From NCBI RefSeq assembly GCF_025947185.1, contig NZ_CP110001.1:3534001-3598000 (forward strand): a DNA stretch of 64,000 bases, written 5' to 3'. Source of the DNA: Flavobacterium sp. N2038 (lineage in GTDB: Bacteria > Bacteroidota > Bacteroidia > Flavobacteriales > Flavobacteriaceae). The notes below the pieces were generated by a model. The model saw only the letters and a list, made by a program, of their open reading frames with translations, was not told where the DNA came from and searched no databases. A program made the translations under genes and the position numbers. Positions 1 to 8,603 of this stretch are shown here, in pieces; position 1 is the first letter of the stretch, and each line of letters opens with the position of its first letter.

Positions 1-57
1 AAACGTATAAACGATTAAACAGTTAGACCGATTAACCAAATAAACAAAATATACACA

Positions 58-1008
58 ATGAAAGTATTAGCAAATGACGGAATTTCTAAAAGTGGAATTC
101 TTGCCTTAGAAAAAGGCGGATTTGAAGTTATAACTACAAAAGTAGCTCAGGAACAAGTAGCTAATTTTGTTAACGAAAATAACATAAGCGTAGTTTTAGT
201 TCGTAGTGCAACTAAAGTTCGTAAAGACATTATCGACGCTTGTCCTGGTATTAAAATCATTGGTCGTGGTGGTGTTGGTATGGATAATATCGATGTTGAT
301 TATGCTAAAAGCAAAGGAATTCATGTAATCAATACTCCGGCTTCATCTTCAGAATCTGTTGCAGAATTAGTATTTGGACACTTATTTTCTGGTGTTCGTT
401 TCTTACATGATTCAAACAGAAATATGCCTCTTGAAGGAGATTCAAACTTTGATGGTCTGAAAAAAGCGTATGCAAACGGAACAGAATTAAGAGGTAAAAC
501 TCTTGGAATTGTTGGTATCGGACGTATTGGACAAGCTACTGCAAAAATGGCGCTTGGTTTAGGTATGAAAGTTATTGCTGCTGATAGTTTTATTCCACAA
601 GTAGATGTAAAAGTGGAGTTTTTTGACGGTCAGTCTATCACAACAACAATTGTTTCTCAGTCATTAGAATCATTGTTTAAAGAAGCTGATTTTATTACAT
701 TACACGTTCCTGCTCAGGATGGTTACATCATTGGAGAAAAAGAACTTGCTATCATGAAAGATGGTGTTGGAATCGTAAACTGCGCTCGTGGCGGTGTTAT
801 CGATGAAGTTGCTTTAGTAAAAGCTTTAGACTCAGGAAAAGTTGCTTTTGCTGGTTTAGATGTTTTCGAGAGCGAGCCAAAACCAGAAATGGCCATCTTA
901 ATGCACTCTAAAATTTCATTAACTCCACACATTGGAGCGGCGACTGGAGAAGCGCAAGACAGAATTGGAACAGAATTAGCTTCACAAATTATTACTTTGT
1001 TGAGCTAA
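58..1008 (+). CDS. serA: D-3-phosphoglycerate dehydrogenase, short form
   Basis: This 316-residue protein belongs to the D-isomer-specific 2-hydroxyacid dehydrogenases and probably oxidises 3-phosphoglycerate in the first step of serine synthesis. The NAD-binding GxGxxG loop is at residues 153-158. The catalytic Arg244 (in NCARGGVID), Glu273 and His291 (in TPHIGAAT) are all present. It ends right after the catalytic domain and lacks the C-terminal ACT domain of E. coli SerA, so feedback by serine through that domain is not expected. In related genomes serC usually lies just upstream; that position is outside this window. A strong hairpin terminator follows at 1031. Another 2-hydroxyacid substrate cannot be excluded. 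Confidence 0.85.
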   Translation: MKVLANDGISKSGILALEKGGFEVITTKVAQEQVANFVNENNISVVLVRSATKVRKDIIDACPGIKIIGRGGVGMDNIDVDYAKSKGIHVINTPASSSESVAELVFGHLFSGVRFLHDSNRNMPLEGDSNFDGLKKAYANGTELRGKTLGIVGIGRIGQATAKMALGLGMKVIAADSFIPQVDVKVEFFDGQSITTTIVSQSLESLFKEADFITLHVPAQDGYIIGEKELAIMKDGVGIVNCARGGVIDEVALVKALDSGKVAFAGLDVFESEPKPEMAILMHSKISLTPHIGAATGEAQDRIGTELASQIITLLS

Positions 1009-1030
1009 GAAAAATAGATTAAATTTAATT

Positions 1031-1075
1031 AAAGGGATTTACTACGTACCTGTAGTAAATCCCTTTCTTTTTTTA
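1031..1075 (+). terminator. Rho-independent terminator after serA
   Basis: AAAGGGATTTACTA pairs perfectly with TAGTAAATCCCTTT (1031-1066, eight-base loop) and is followed by a T-rich tract to 1075. It ends the serA transcript. A diverged copy of the serA 3' end and this hairpin is found at about 1505-1598. Confidence 0.9.
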
Positions 1076-1102
1076 TATTTTCGCGAATACTTAAAGTATA
1101 CT

Positions 1103-1456
1103 ATGAATACAGACAAAAAAAGCTCTAAATACAAATGGATCATTCCTCTGATTCTATTGACAATTGCAATTCCTTTGTTCTGTACTTCGATCTTTGCTAA
1201 TCTATTTTCTCTTATTATAGAAAAAGAATATTTTATCCCTGATCAATCTTCTATTTTTACTTTTAGTGAAACGGTTGGCAATGAGGGCTCAAGTGATGTG
1301 TGGAGATATGGAGAAGATTACAGTAACTATTATTTCAATTTGAGCACATTTGATAATGCTGTTTTGTTTTTTCCTAAAAAGAACATTCATAATTGTCCCG
1401 GATTTAATCCTGAAGATGTTACAACCTGGTGCAAAGTAAAAATGCCAAAATACTAA
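1103..1456 (+). CDS. Small membrane-anchored protein of unknown function
   Basis: I do not recognise this 117-residue protein. A lysine-rich N-terminus is followed by one hydrophobic segment at about residues 12-40 (IIPLILLTIAIPLF core), which suggests a membrane anchor or uncleaved signal with the rest outside the cytoplasm. The soluble part has many aromatic residues and two cysteines near the end (in HNCPGF and TWCKV), which could form a disulfide. It lies alone between the serA terminator and a second, related terminator at 1557, so it is probably transcribed separately. The flanking duplicated sequence suggests it was added to this site. Confidence 0.6.
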   Translation: MNTDKKSSKYKWIIPLILLTIAIPLFCTSIFANLFSLIIEKEYFIPDQSSIFTFSETVGNEGSSDVWRYGEDYSNYYFNLSTFDNAVLFFPKKNIHNCPGFNPEDVTTWCKVKMPKY

Positions 1457-1556
1457 AACCTTAACATTGGCTTTAATTTAAGGTCATATAAATAAGGTTT
1501 TAGATAATTTCTTGAATTTGTCGAGCCGAGTAATTAAAAAATAGATTAACTTTATG

Positions 1557-1594
1557 GGTGTTTATTATAATTTTTGTAGTAAATACCTTTCCTT
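1557..1594 (+). terminator. Terminator-like hairpin, diverged copy of the serA terminator
   Basis: GGTGTTTATTA (1557-1567) pairs with TAGTAAATACC (1577-1587) using two G-U wobbles, followed by TTTCCTTTTT. The flanking ATAGATTAA and the TAGTAAAT-CC arm match the terminator at 1031, so the two are homologous. It would end the transcript of the gene at 1103. Confidence 0.65.
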
Positions 1595-1600
1595 TTTCAT

Positions 1601-1608
1601 TAATTTTG
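1601..1608 (+). promoter_or_regulatory. Candidate -7 promoter element (TAATTTTG)
   Basis: TAATTTTG fits the TAnnTTTG element of Bacteroidota primary promoters and lies 25 bases before the ATG at 1634. No good -33 TTTG is found at the usual spacing, so this is a moderate call. Confidence 0.4.
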
Positions 1609-1633
1609 TTGTATAATTTAAAACTCTAAAATC

Positions 1634-2194
1634 ATGTTTGAACAATTAACTCAATTAGTACAGCAATACGGAGGTGATGCTGTTGTAAACAACACTGCTA
1701 TACCAAATGAACACAATGAAGCGGTTATCAACGAAACAAGTTCTTCGATATTTTCAGGATTGCAAAAAATCGCTTCAGAAGGCGGCGCAGAACAATTAGC
1801 AGGTTTGTTTAACGGATCCTCACCAATAGACAGTTCAAATCCTGTTGTACAACAAATTACACAACAACTAAGTGGAAGCCTGGGCGAGAAATTTGGTTTA
1901 AGTGGCGCTGCATCATCAGGTGTTGCTGCAAGCATGATTCCGCAAGTTTTAAATTCTTTAGTAAACAAAGCAAAAGATCCAAACGATGGTAGTTTTCAAA
2001 TCTCTGATATCATTAGTTCAATAGCAGGAAACAGCGGACAAGCTTCAAACATAATGGACACGATCTCTAAATACGGAATGCAATTTGGCTTAGACCAAAA
2101 TAATGACGGTAAAGTAGATCTTTCAGATGCTGCCGCCCTGACAAAAAGCGGTGGAATAGGTGGTTTACTTGGTAAATTGTTTGGAAAATCTTAA
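1634..2194 (+). CDS. DUF937-like protein with one EF-hand-type loop
   Basis: This 186-residue protein is rich in Gly, Ser, Ala and Gln, has no signal peptide or membrane segment, and resembles the DUF937/YidB-like family. Helical repeats run through about residues 20-140 (ASEGGAEQLAGLFNG and SGVAASMIPQVLNSL). Near the C-terminus DQNNDGKVDLSDAA (from about residue 155) is a textbook calcium-binding DxNxDGxxD loop. A Gly-rich tail (GGIGGLLGKLFGK) ends the protein. A terminator follows at 2241. The molecular role of this family is not established; the family assignment is from recognition of its features only. Confidence 0.7.
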   Translation: MFEQLTQLVQQYGGDAVVNNTAIPNEHNEAVINETSSSIFSGLQKIASEGGAEQLAGLFNGSSPIDSSNPVVQQITQQLSGSLGEKFGLSGAASSGVAASMIPQVLNSLVNKAKDPNDGSFQISDIISSIAGNSGQASNIMDTISKYGMQFGLDQNNDGKVDLSDAAALTKSGGIGGLLGKLFGKS

Positions 2195-2197
2195 AAG

Positions 2198-2330
2198 CTC
2201 CTAAGCTTCTGAGGTACTGAGAGGCTAAGATATTATTTTAAAAAGCTGTTTGATTACAAACAGCTTTTTCATTTTTAAACCAAATCTTAGCAACTTAGAA
2301 GCTTAGTCCCTCAGAACCTTTTCCAACAAA
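2198..2330. repeat. Inverted extragenic repeat flanking a terminator
   Basis: CTAAGCTTCTGAG with GAGGCTAAGA (about 2203-2230) recurs in inverted orientation at about 2284-2320 (TCTTAGCAACTTAGAAGCTTAG). The arms are imperfect and lie on both sides of the terminator hairpin at 2241, giving a nested structure typical of Flavobacterium extragenic repeats. Confidence 0.6.
2241..2268 (+). terminator. Rho-independent terminator
   Basis: AAAAGCTGTTTG pairs perfectly with CAAACAGCTTTT around a four-base loop, with further T residues downstream. It ends the DUF937-like transcript. Confidence 0.85.
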
Positions 2331-2392
2331 CTGTTAAATAGAAAACCCCTTTGCTTAATTATTCGTAAATTTATAATATAAAAGTAAATTTT

Positions 2393-2824
2393 ATGAAAAA
2401 GTGTATTTCCATATTAGTCCTTTTACTTACGATAATTGCATGTTCTACAGCTTCAAAAAATGTTGCCAGTACAGATACTGTAAAAAAAACAGCAAATGAT
2501 ACCGTTAGAATCGCCAATGATTCTTTAGAATATGAAGTAATAATAATTGATAATGGCTTTAGCAATTGGCTGCAAACGAGAGCTTATCCCAGAAATTATC
2601 ATTCTCTTTCGTATTTAGAAAACAAAAACCGTTTCTACGTAACAGAATGGAATATTCGTGTATCACAGCCACAACGTTACAATCCAAACTTATACGAAAT
2701 GTCTATAGATTACAGACCAGAGATTCATTATGGATACGAAGTAAATTATCTTATTTACAATTATATGATTTATTTTCAAAATACTTACAAACAAAAGCTT
2801 TGGGGTTATGTTCCGTCCAGATAA
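2393..2824 (+). CDS. Lipoprotein, probably DUF6146 type
   Basis: This 143-residue protein begins with a lipoprotein signal peptide ending in the lipobox IIAC, so lipid attachment at about Cys16 is expected. A short Ser/Thr/Asn/Lys-rich linker leads to a compact domain rich in Tyr, Trp and Asn (NYHSLSYLENKNRFYVTEWN at about residues 66-85, then IDYRPEIHYGYEVNYLIYN). The pattern resembles the Flavobacteriaceae family DUF6146, which has no known function; the family name is from memory. The gene lies 32 bases before the small membrane protein gene at 2857 and the two may be cotranscribed. Confidence 0.65.
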   Translation: MKKCISILVLLLTIIACSTASKNVASTDTVKKTANDTVRIANDSLEYEVIIIDNGFSNWLQTRAYPRNYHSLSYLENKNRFYVTEWNIRVSQPQRYNPNLYEMSIDYRPEIHYGYEVNYLIYNYMIYFQNTYKQKLWGYVPSR

Positions 2825-2856
2825 TGTTACTATATTTGTAATCATTACAAATAGCA

Positions 2857-3159
2857 ATGAATAGATTAAAGAAACGTTGGGGAATTACCTCAAATTTACA
2901 AGCCATTATTATACTTATCGTTTTTGCCATCACCGGATCGGCATCTGCGTGGTTGTCTAAACCTTTTTGTGTTTGGATTGGTATTACCAAAGAAGATTTT
3001 GGTGGCTGGTTTACTTTAATTCGCTTAATAATAATCTTCCCTATTTATCAGGTTTTACTGGTTGCAATTGGTGCCATTTTTGGACAATTTCGCTTCTTTT
3101 GGAATTTCGAAAAGAAAATGCTGAAAAATATGGGGCTAGGTTTTTTATTTAAAGATTAA
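2857..3159 (+). CDS. Small two-helix membrane protein, DUF6787-like
   Basis: This 100-residue protein has two hydrophobic segments (about residues 15-34 and 50-75) separated by a short loop containing VWIGITKEDFGGW. The basic start (MNRLKKRWGI) and the tail FWNFEKKMLKNMG suggest both ends are cytoplasmic. The pattern FGQFRFFWNFEKKM resembles the Bacteroidota family DUF6787, function unknown; this name is from memory. Its stop overlaps the stop of the convergent gene at 3156-3455 by four bases. Confidence 0.65.
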   Translation: MNRLKKRWGITSNLQAIIILIVFAITGSASAWLSKPFCVWIGITKEDFGGWFTLIRLIIIFPIYQVLLVAIGAIFGQFRFFWNFEKKMLKNMGLGFLFKD

Positions 3160-3455
3160 ATTTTTCCTTCTTCTTCTTTTTGAAAATAATATGTGTAAAT
3201 CCACGTGAGCGTAAATGACGGAATTACATCTGTAAAAGGAATAATTTCTTCTAAGAAAGTCAAAACACTGGCTACTTTACCCACCCTTCCCTTATACATT
3301 CTTGTCATTATAAAAGCGGCAATTGGAGCCCAGATAACATCTGAAAATTCACCAATCAATGGAATACTGAACGAAATCATACCTATTCCGTCCAAAAGTA
3401 AGCCTATCAATAATTTTGACATTCTATTATCTTCTACAACCTTTAAGTCCTGCAT
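3156..3455 (-). CDS. Small membrane protein of unknown function
   Basis: This 99-residue protein has hydrophobic stretches at about residues 15-30 (LLIGLLLDGIGMISFSIP), 38-50 (DVIWAPIAAFIMTRM) and 70-90 (EEIIPFTDVIPSFTLTWIY), the last containing prolines and acidic residues. The charged tail YYFQKEEEGKI ends the protein. Small proteins of this type are common in Flavobacterium but I cannot name a family. The gene is convergent with the preceding one and overlaps it by four bases, with no terminator between them. Confidence 0.55.
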   Translation of the reverse strand: MQDLKVVEDNRMSKLLIGLLLDGIGMISFSIPLIGEFSDVIWAPIAAFIMTRMYKGRVGKVASVLTFLEEIIPFTDVIPSFTLTWIYTYYFQKEEEGKI

Positions 3456-3539
3456 TTTAAGTCGTTTTTGAGTTAATTAAAATTAAAAATAATTCATGAG
3501 AAGTATTTTATTTCAATCTTAAATTTAATTTCAAAATTT

Positions 3540-4268
3540 CTATTTTAATTTGTTTTTTCTTGTTACTGCAAATAACGCACCAAAATCTCCATCTGTCTGA
3601 ATCCAATTTTGAGACGGAAGATACGCACGCGATACAAACCCATCAAGATAGAGTGCATTTTTACATCCTAAACTTTTAAAATAATTAGCAAAATCATAGA
3701 AATTAACATCTTTCTTAGACAACACAAAAACCACCTCACCATTGGGCAAAATACCTACTCCATTCCTAATATTTAGATTTTTTGAGCCTTCTTTAAAACT
3801 TGAATGAATTTCATCATCAATCACCAACATTGGTCCGGATTGTGTAGCAAATATTATTTCTTTATTATTTCTAAACTTTTCTGTGATGCAAATTGCTGCT
3901 GCTTTTTTAGTCGTAATAAAAAATACACCATTAGGTTTTAAATAAAAATTTCCTTCTGCATTTGCAGTATCTAAAGAAACTAATTGTTTCTGATTTTCAA
4001 TATATAGCCCCTGAGGAGAATGATCTGCTTTGTACATTCCAGCATTCATCGCAAAATCTAATGTAAGATTCTTTTTTGCAGTCCAAAGTTTGAGATTCTC
4101 TATACTGCCAAAACGCTTACCTTTTTCGTCTTTCCAAAATAATTGCAAATTCTGCCTTTTAACATCGACCTTATAAGTCAGAAATAGATCTTCCGAATAT
4201 TCTTTGGTACTTACCAAAACTATAGAAAGCCCCGCTATGAATATGAATAGAAATAATTTTAATTTCAT
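3540..4268 (-). CDS. Secreted phosphodiester glycosidase family protein (DUF2233/NAGPA-like)
   Basis: This 242-residue protein starts with a hydrophobic signal segment (LFLFIFIAGLSIVLV). The body matches the NAGPA-like phosphodiester glycosidase fold: DFAMNAGMYKADHSPQGLYI (about residues 72-91), LKPNGVFF, ATQSGPMLV (about 142-150), RNGVGI and the C-terminal GCKNALYLDGFVSRAYL with the conserved Leu-Asp-Gly. Members of this family hydrolyse sugar phosphodiester bonds or act on cell-wall polymers. The substrate here is unknown. The gene stands alone and diverges from lolD. Confidence 0.8.
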   Translation of the reverse strand: MKLKLFLFIFIAGLSIVLVSTKEYSEDLFLTYKVDVKRQNLQLFWKDEKGKRFGSIENLKLWTAKKNLTLDFAMNAGMYKADHSPQGLYIENQKQLVSLDTANAEGNFYLKPNGVFFITTKKAAAICITEKFRNNKEIIFATQSGPMLVIDDEIHSSFKEGSKNLNIRNGVGILPNGEVVFVLSKKDVNFYDFANYFKSLGCKNALYLDGFVSRAYLPSQNWIQTDGDFGALFAVTRKNKLK

Positions 4269-4386
4269 TTTTCAATATTGTTTCATTACAAGGTAAAGAT
4301 AAACGCAAATTACTTCATAAAATTCTGTTACAACCCATTTTTATATCGCTAGATTCTTTGTTTCTTTGTAGAAATGGTTTCTAAAA

Positions 4387-5085
4387 ATGATACACGCAAA
4401 AAATATACATAAATTCTACGATCAGCTTGAAGTTTTAAAAGGAGTTGATTTACATATTAAAAAAGGAGAAATAGTTTCTATTGTGGGTGCATCGGGAGCC
4501 GGAAAAACCACTTTGTTACATATTTTAGGCACATTGGATAAACCTTCAAAATTAAACTCAGAGACATCTTTGACTATTAATGGCGAAAATATCTTAGGTT
4601 TAAACGATAAAGCTTTATCAAAATTCAGAAACCTGAATTTAGGATTTATTTTTCAGTTTCATCAGCTTTTACCTGAGTTTACAGCTCTTGAGAATGTTTG
4701 TATTCCTGCTTATATTGCCGGTAAAAAACCAGCCGAAACAGAAGCTGAAGCTAAAAAACTATTAACTTTCCTGGGATTATCTCATCGCATAGATCACAAA
4801 CCAAACGAACTTTCTGGTGGAGAACAACAGCGTGTTGCCGTGGCCCGCGCCCTAATCAATAAACCTGATGTAATTTTTGCAGATGAACCTTCAGGAAACT
4901 TAGACACTCACTCTGCAGAAAACCTGCATCAGTTATTTTTTCAGCTTAGAGATGAGTTTGGACAAACATTTGTCATTGTAACCCACAACGAAGAATTGGC
5001 CAATATGGCTGACCGAAAATTAGTTATGGTTGATGGTTTAATTAGTAATTTAGAAACGGTTATACATGACTCAAATAGAACTTAA
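4387..5085 (+). CDS. lolD: Lipoprotein-releasing system ATP-binding protein LolD
   Basis: This 232-residue ABC ATPase has Walker A GASGAGKT at residues 34-41, the Q-loop Gln90 in [19 protein letters not shown], the signature LSGGEQQR from residue 142, Walker B VIFADEP from 162, and the switch His in VTHNEE. The [16 protein letters not shown] pattern is typical of the MacB/LolD branch. It would power release of outer-membrane lipoproteins by an inner-membrane LolCE partner. No permease gene is next to it, which is common in Bacteroidota. The last 20 bases overlap the next gene, so the two are translationally linked. Confidence 0.85.
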   Translation: MIHAKNIHKFYDQLEVLKGVDLHIKKGEIVSIVGASGAGKTTLLHILGTLDKPSKLNSETSLTINGENILGLNDKALSKFRNLNLGFIFQFHQLLPEFTALENVCIPAYIAGKKPAETEAEAKKLLTFLGLSHRIDHKPNELSGGEQQRVAVARALINKPDVIFADEPSGNLDTHSAENLHQLFFQLRDEFGQTFVIVTHNEELANMADRKLVMVDGLISNLETVIHDSNRT

Positions 5086-5830
5086 AGAATTTCTGGACGA
5101 AAAAGTCATTCAATATAACAATCAGGATTTTATAGAAAGTGATCCGGTACAAATTCCGCATTTATTTTCGCAGAAAGAAGATATCGAAATTGCCGGCTTT
5201 TTAAGCGCTACGATTGCCTGGGGAAATCGCAAAATGATCATCAAAAATTCACATCAAATGATGGAATTGATGGGTAATACACCGTATGATTTTGTGATGT
5301 CACACTCTGAAGATGATTTGGCTCATCTTGAAACTTTTGTTCACAGAACATTCAACGGAAAAGATCTTGGCGGATTTATAAAAGGTTTACAGCACATTTA
5401 CAAAAACCATAACGGACTAGAAGCTGTGTTTGCCAAAAATCAGGAAAAAGACAGTCTGCAGAAAAGCATCAGCGAATTCAAAAAAATATTTTTCGAAATT
5501 GATCATTTACCACGAACTCAAAAACATATTTCAGATCCTTTAAATAACTCTGCTGCCAAAAGAATCAACATGTATTTGCGATGGATGGTTCGTCAGGACA
5601 CCAAAGGAGTCGATTTAGGAATCTGGAAAAGTATTTCACCTTCGGCATTATCTTGTCCTCTGGATGTTCATTCCGGGAATGTAGCACGCAAACTTGGCAT
5701 TCTTTCGCGAAAGCAAAATGACGCTAAAGCTTTATTGGAATTAGACACCAAATTAAGAGAAATGAACGCTCAGGATCCTGTAAAATACGATTTTGCACTT
5801 TTTGGATTAGGAGTTTTTGAAGGGTTTTAA
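5066..5830 (+). CDS. TIGR02757 family protein
   Basis: This 254-residue protein has the features of TIGR02757, a conserved family of unknown function in Bacteroidota and some other phyla. Conserved stretches include [18 protein letters not shown] (about residues 45-62), [34 protein letters not shown] (about 165-182) and [16 protein letters not shown]. There is no signal peptide or membrane segment. The helical layout and the [13 protein letters not shown] motif recall helix-hairpin-helix DNA glycosylases, but the catalytic function is untested. The start overlaps lolD by 20 bases. Confidence 0.8.
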   Translation: MTQIELKEFLDEKVIQYNNQDFIESDPVQIPHLFSQKEDIEIAGFLSATIAWGNRKMIIKNSHQMMELMGNTPYDFVMSHSEDDLAHLETFVHRTFNGKDLGGFIKGLQHIYKNHNGLEAVFAKNQEKDSLQKSISEFKKIFFEIDHLPRTQKHISDPLNNSAAKRINMYLRWMVRQDTKGVDLGIWKSISPSALSCPLDVHSGNVARKLGILSRKQNDAKALLELDTKLREMNAQDPVKYDFALFGLGVFEGF

Positions 5831-5846
5831 ATTTTTAAACAGCTAA

Positions 5847-6464
5847 TTATTTCAATTGTTCCAGATGCAAATAGTCCCACTCGGAAAAAATATTTTTCCC
5901 TGAATCAGCTTCCCATCCCTCTGATCTATAAAATTCATTTATTAAATCGTAATCAATTAATAGAAATTCTTCTCCCAATTTTGAGTTTTTAAGCAATTCT
6001 ATGCTTGAACCAGAAACACCAAAATTGTCTGCCACGTAGTTGGATTTTATAGTTCGCAAATTGTTTTCAATAACAACTTCATCACGGTACTCTTCAATAT
6101 AAGACAATTCCAATTGCCCATTTTTAAATTTAGCTAATCGACCTTCATCACTAGTAGATTGGTAGTAGGTTAACAAAATCTCAGTATTCAGATTTTTAGA
6201 AATCTGTTTTAAAATTTCATCAAAAAAGTATAAACCAAACTGAAAATCAAACTCAATTTCGACCCAGTCTTTGCTTAGATTTTTGGATACTACTATGGTT
6301 AGATTGTCACCATCAAAAGAATTTTCTTCGTGCGGTACATTATAAAACCATGGTTTTCTGGTATCAAACCATATTTCTCTGCCAATAGGCAAATATTTCT
6401 TTAACTCTGTTACTACAATTTGAATATCATTACATTTAATATTGGTCTGCGAATATGTTGACAT
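5847..6464 (-). CDS. Hypothetical cytoplasmic protein
   Basis: I do not recognise this 205-residue protein. It lacks a signal peptide and membrane segments, is acidic, and has regular alternating hydrophobic strands (LSKDWVEIEFDFQFGLYFFD, LTYYQSTSDEGRLAKF), suggesting a mixed alpha/beta fold. The tail is rich in aromatic and acidic residues (RSEGWEADSGKNIFSEWDYLHLEQL). Proteins of this size and composition are sometimes immunity-type or SMI1-like, but nothing here proves it. It is convergent with the TIGR02757 gene, 16 bases away. Confidence 0.5.
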   Translation of the reverse strand: MSTYSQTNIKCNDIQIVVTELKKYLPIGREIWFDTRKPWFYNVPHEENSFDGDNLTIVVSKNLSKDWVEIEFDFQFGLYFFDEILKQISKNLNTEILLTYYQSTSDEGRLAKFKNGQLELSYIEEYRDEVVIENNLRTIKSNYVADNFGVSGSSIELLKNSKLGEEFLLIDYDLINEFYRSEGWEADSGKNIFSEWDYLHLEQLK

Positions 6465-6642
6465 CTTACTTTAATCTGTTAGCAGTTTTTTTTCTTACTT
6501 TTTTCAAAAATATTAAAAATTTTAGCCATATAATTTTTATACATCAGATACTTTTAAACATAATTAAACACGAATAAAACACTTTTTAAAACTGAAAATC
6601 AAACAATTATACAAACAAAACTTTAGATGATTCGAAAAATCT

Positions 6643-6674
6643 TGCGCTCTAACCATGAATTTACCGTACATTTG
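6643..6674 (+). promoter_or_regulatory. Flavobacterial-type promoter of the helicase gene
   Basis: A -33-like TTG (6643-6645) and the -7 element TACATTTG (6667-6674) are separated by 21 bases, close to the Bacteroidota consensus TTTG-N19-TAnnTTTG. The expected start of transcription is only a few bases before the ATG at 6686/6692, implying a very short leader. Confidence 0.55.
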
Positions 6675-6691
6675 CACAAAATTTAATGCAA

Positions 6692-8044
6692 ATGAGCACT
6701 TTCGAAAAATTCAATCTTCCAAAATCTTTACAAAAAGCAGTCGACGAATTAGGTTTTGTTACTCCTACTCCTATTCAGGAAAAATCCTTTTCAGTGATTA
6801 TGTCTGGACGAGATATGATGGGAATTGCGCAAACCGGTACCGGAAAAACATTTGCTTACCTACTGCCTCTTTTAAAATTATACAAATTTACAAATACCAA
6901 TACGCCAAAAATTGTAGTACTTGTTCCAACCCGTGAATTGGTAGTTCAGGTTGTTGAAGAAGTAGAAAAACTAACAAAATTCATGTCGGTTAAAACACTT
7001 GGTATTTATGGTGGCGTAAACATCAATACACAAAAAAAAGCTGTTTATGAAGGCGTTGATATTTTAGTTGGAACTCCGGGACGAACAATGGATTTGGCAC
7101 TTGATGCCGTAGTTCGTTTTGATGATACTCAGAAACTAGTTATTGATGAGTTTGATGAAATGCTTAATCTTGGTTTCCGCACACAATTGACCGCTCTTTT
7201 GGCAATGATGAAAACCAAACGTCAAAATATTTTATTCTCAGCAACAATGACAGATGAAGTTGATGCTGTATTGAATGACTTTTTTGATTTCCCGGAAGAA
7301 GTTACACTTGCCGCTTCTGGAACTCCGCTAGAAAAAATCACACAGATCACGTATAATGTTCCGAACTTTAATACTAAAGTAAATCTTCTGAAACATTTAT
7401 TACAAACCGACGAAAGCATGAGTCGTGTTTTGGTTTTTGTTAATAATAAAAAGATTTCTGATATGCTGTATACCAGAATCGAAGAAGATTTTGAAGGTCA
7501 GTTTGGAGTAATTCACTCTAACAAATCTCAGAATTACCGTTTGAGCACGATGGCAGAATTTCAGGAAGGAAATCTTCGCGGATTAATCACAACTGATATT
7601 ATGGCGAGAGGTTTGGATATTTCTGATATTACACACGTTATCAACTTCGAACTTCCGGAAGAACCTGAATTGTATATGCACAGAATTGGTCGTACCGGTC
7701 GTGCTGATGCTACAGGAACGGCAATTAGTTTTGTTACGCCAAGAGAAGAGGAATTTAAAATTGAAACGGAACTTTTAATGAATCAGGAACTTGAAATTAC
7801 TGATTTCCCTGAAGAAGTTGAAGTTTCATTAAAACTAATTGAACCTGAAAAAGACAGACAGCCAATTAAGTTCTTGATGAAAAAAGTAAAACTTGAAGGT
7901 GATGGTGCATTTCATGAAAAATCTAAAAAGAACAAGAAAGTCAACTTAGGAGGCCCTTCTAAAACAAAAAAGAAAACTCATGGTTCTGTCAATCGAAATA
8001 TGCTAAAAACGAGAGACAAGAAGAGAAAAGATAAGGATAAGTAA
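6692..8044 (+). CDS. DEAD-box ATP-dependent RNA helicase (RhlE-like) with DEFD motif II
   Basis: This 450-residue superfamily 2 helicase would unwind short RNA duplexes in ribosome assembly or RNA decay. It has the Q motif (F..TPTPIQ at about 24-29), motif I AQTGTGKT at 46-53, PTREL at 79-83, TPGR at 128-131, SAT at 183-185, ARGLD and the motif VI region HRIGRTGRA. Motif II reads DEFD (152-155) instead of DEAD. The C-terminus is a Lys/Arg-rich tail (KSKKNKKV, TKKKTHG, KTRDKKRKDKDK) suited to RNA binding. The ATG at 6692 (MSTFEKF) is preferred; another in-frame ATG is two codons upstream. Confidence 0.88.
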   Translation: MSTFEKFNLPKSLQKAVDELGFVTPTPIQEKSFSVIMSGRDMMGIAQTGTGKTFAYLLPLLKLYKFTNTNTPKIVVLVPTRELVVQVVEEVEKLTKFMSVKTLGIYGGVNINTQKKAVYEGVDILVGTPGRTMDLALDAVVRFDDTQKLVIDEFDEMLNLGFRTQLTALLAMMKTKRQNILFSATMTDEVDAVLNDFFDFPEEVTLAASGTPLEKITQITYNVPNFNTKVNLLKHLLQTDESMSRVLVFVNNKKISDMLYTRIEEDFEGQFGVIHSNKSQNYRLSTMAEFQEGNLRGLITTDIMARGLDISDITHVINFELPEEPELYMHRIGRTGRADATGTAISFVTPREEEFKIETELLMNQELEITDFPEEVEVSLKLIEPEKDRQPIKFLMKKVKLEGDGAFHEKSKKNKKVNLGGPSKTKKKTHGSVNRNMLKTRDKKRKDKDK

Positions 8045-8071
8045 AAAAATTAAATTACAAAACTTAAAAAT

Positions 8072-8115
8072 TCCAAATTCCAAAATGTTACTGCATTTGG
8101 AATTTGGATTTTTTT
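8072..8115 (+). terminator. Terminator-like inverted repeat of the AATTCCAAATT family
   Basis: TCCAAATTCCAAAATG (from 8072) pairs with CATTTGGAATTTGGA (8094-8108), followed by a run of T. It ends the helicase transcript. The same sequence family is found at 13628-13651 and as a 30-base perfect inverted repeat at 38674-38775. Confidence 0.75.
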
Positions 8116-8601
8116 TTATAATCTATGAATCAAAACGCCTATAATTATTAATGTCAAAATACTTGACCATAAATTGATTCTTTTATATTTATATATATTT
8201 AAATATTGTTTGACCGTATTTTTATTTAAAAAGACTATTATAGAAATTATAATCAGAACTACTATTACAATGCCTATCGCTTTACTGATACTAATATGAT
8301 CATACACCCAATAATTATACATTTCATTACTTAACAAATAGTATAACGACAAAAAAAGAAATGTTTGAGAAAAAATCCATCCTGAAAAATTTTTAAACAA
8401 AAGGCCAAATCCTCCAATTAGCAATAAAAAATATCGAAAAGCATCAAACATAAAAACTCTTCTCGTTGCAAATAAATAGTCTAGCTCCCAAAAACTTTTC
8501 CAGTGTGCTATTAAAACATATAAATCGCTAAAAATAAAAAAAGAAGCTATTACTATTAAAAATACCCCTACGATTTTAACAATCACATTTGATTTATCCA
8601 T
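8116..8601 (-). CDS. Four-helix membrane protein of unknown function
   Basis: With the start at 8601 (MDKSNVIVKIVG) this is a 161-residue protein with about four membrane helices: IVGVFLIVIASFFIFSDLYV, FRYFLLLIGGFGLLF, SIGIVIVV-type segments in the middle, and WSSILTLIIIGVLI at the C-terminus. A longer open frame begins at 8640, but the 8601 ATG lies two bases past the stop of the upstream lactonase-like gene, which fits an operon and makes it the better choice. No family is recognised. Confidence 0.5.
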   Translation of the reverse strand: MDKSNVIVKIVGVFLIVIASFFIFSDLYVLIAHWKSFWELDYLFATRRVFMFDAFRYFLLLIGGFGLLFKNFSGWIFSQTFLFLSLYYLLSNEMYNYWVYDHISISKAIGIVIVVLIIISIIVFLNKNTVKQYLNIYKYKRINLWSSILTLIIIGVLIHRL

Positions 8602-8603
8602 AA

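Noticed and set aside
6655..6936. 93-codon frame overlapping the helicase start
   Set aside because: It is an out-of-frame shadow of the helicase with Ser/Tyr/Lys-rich composition.
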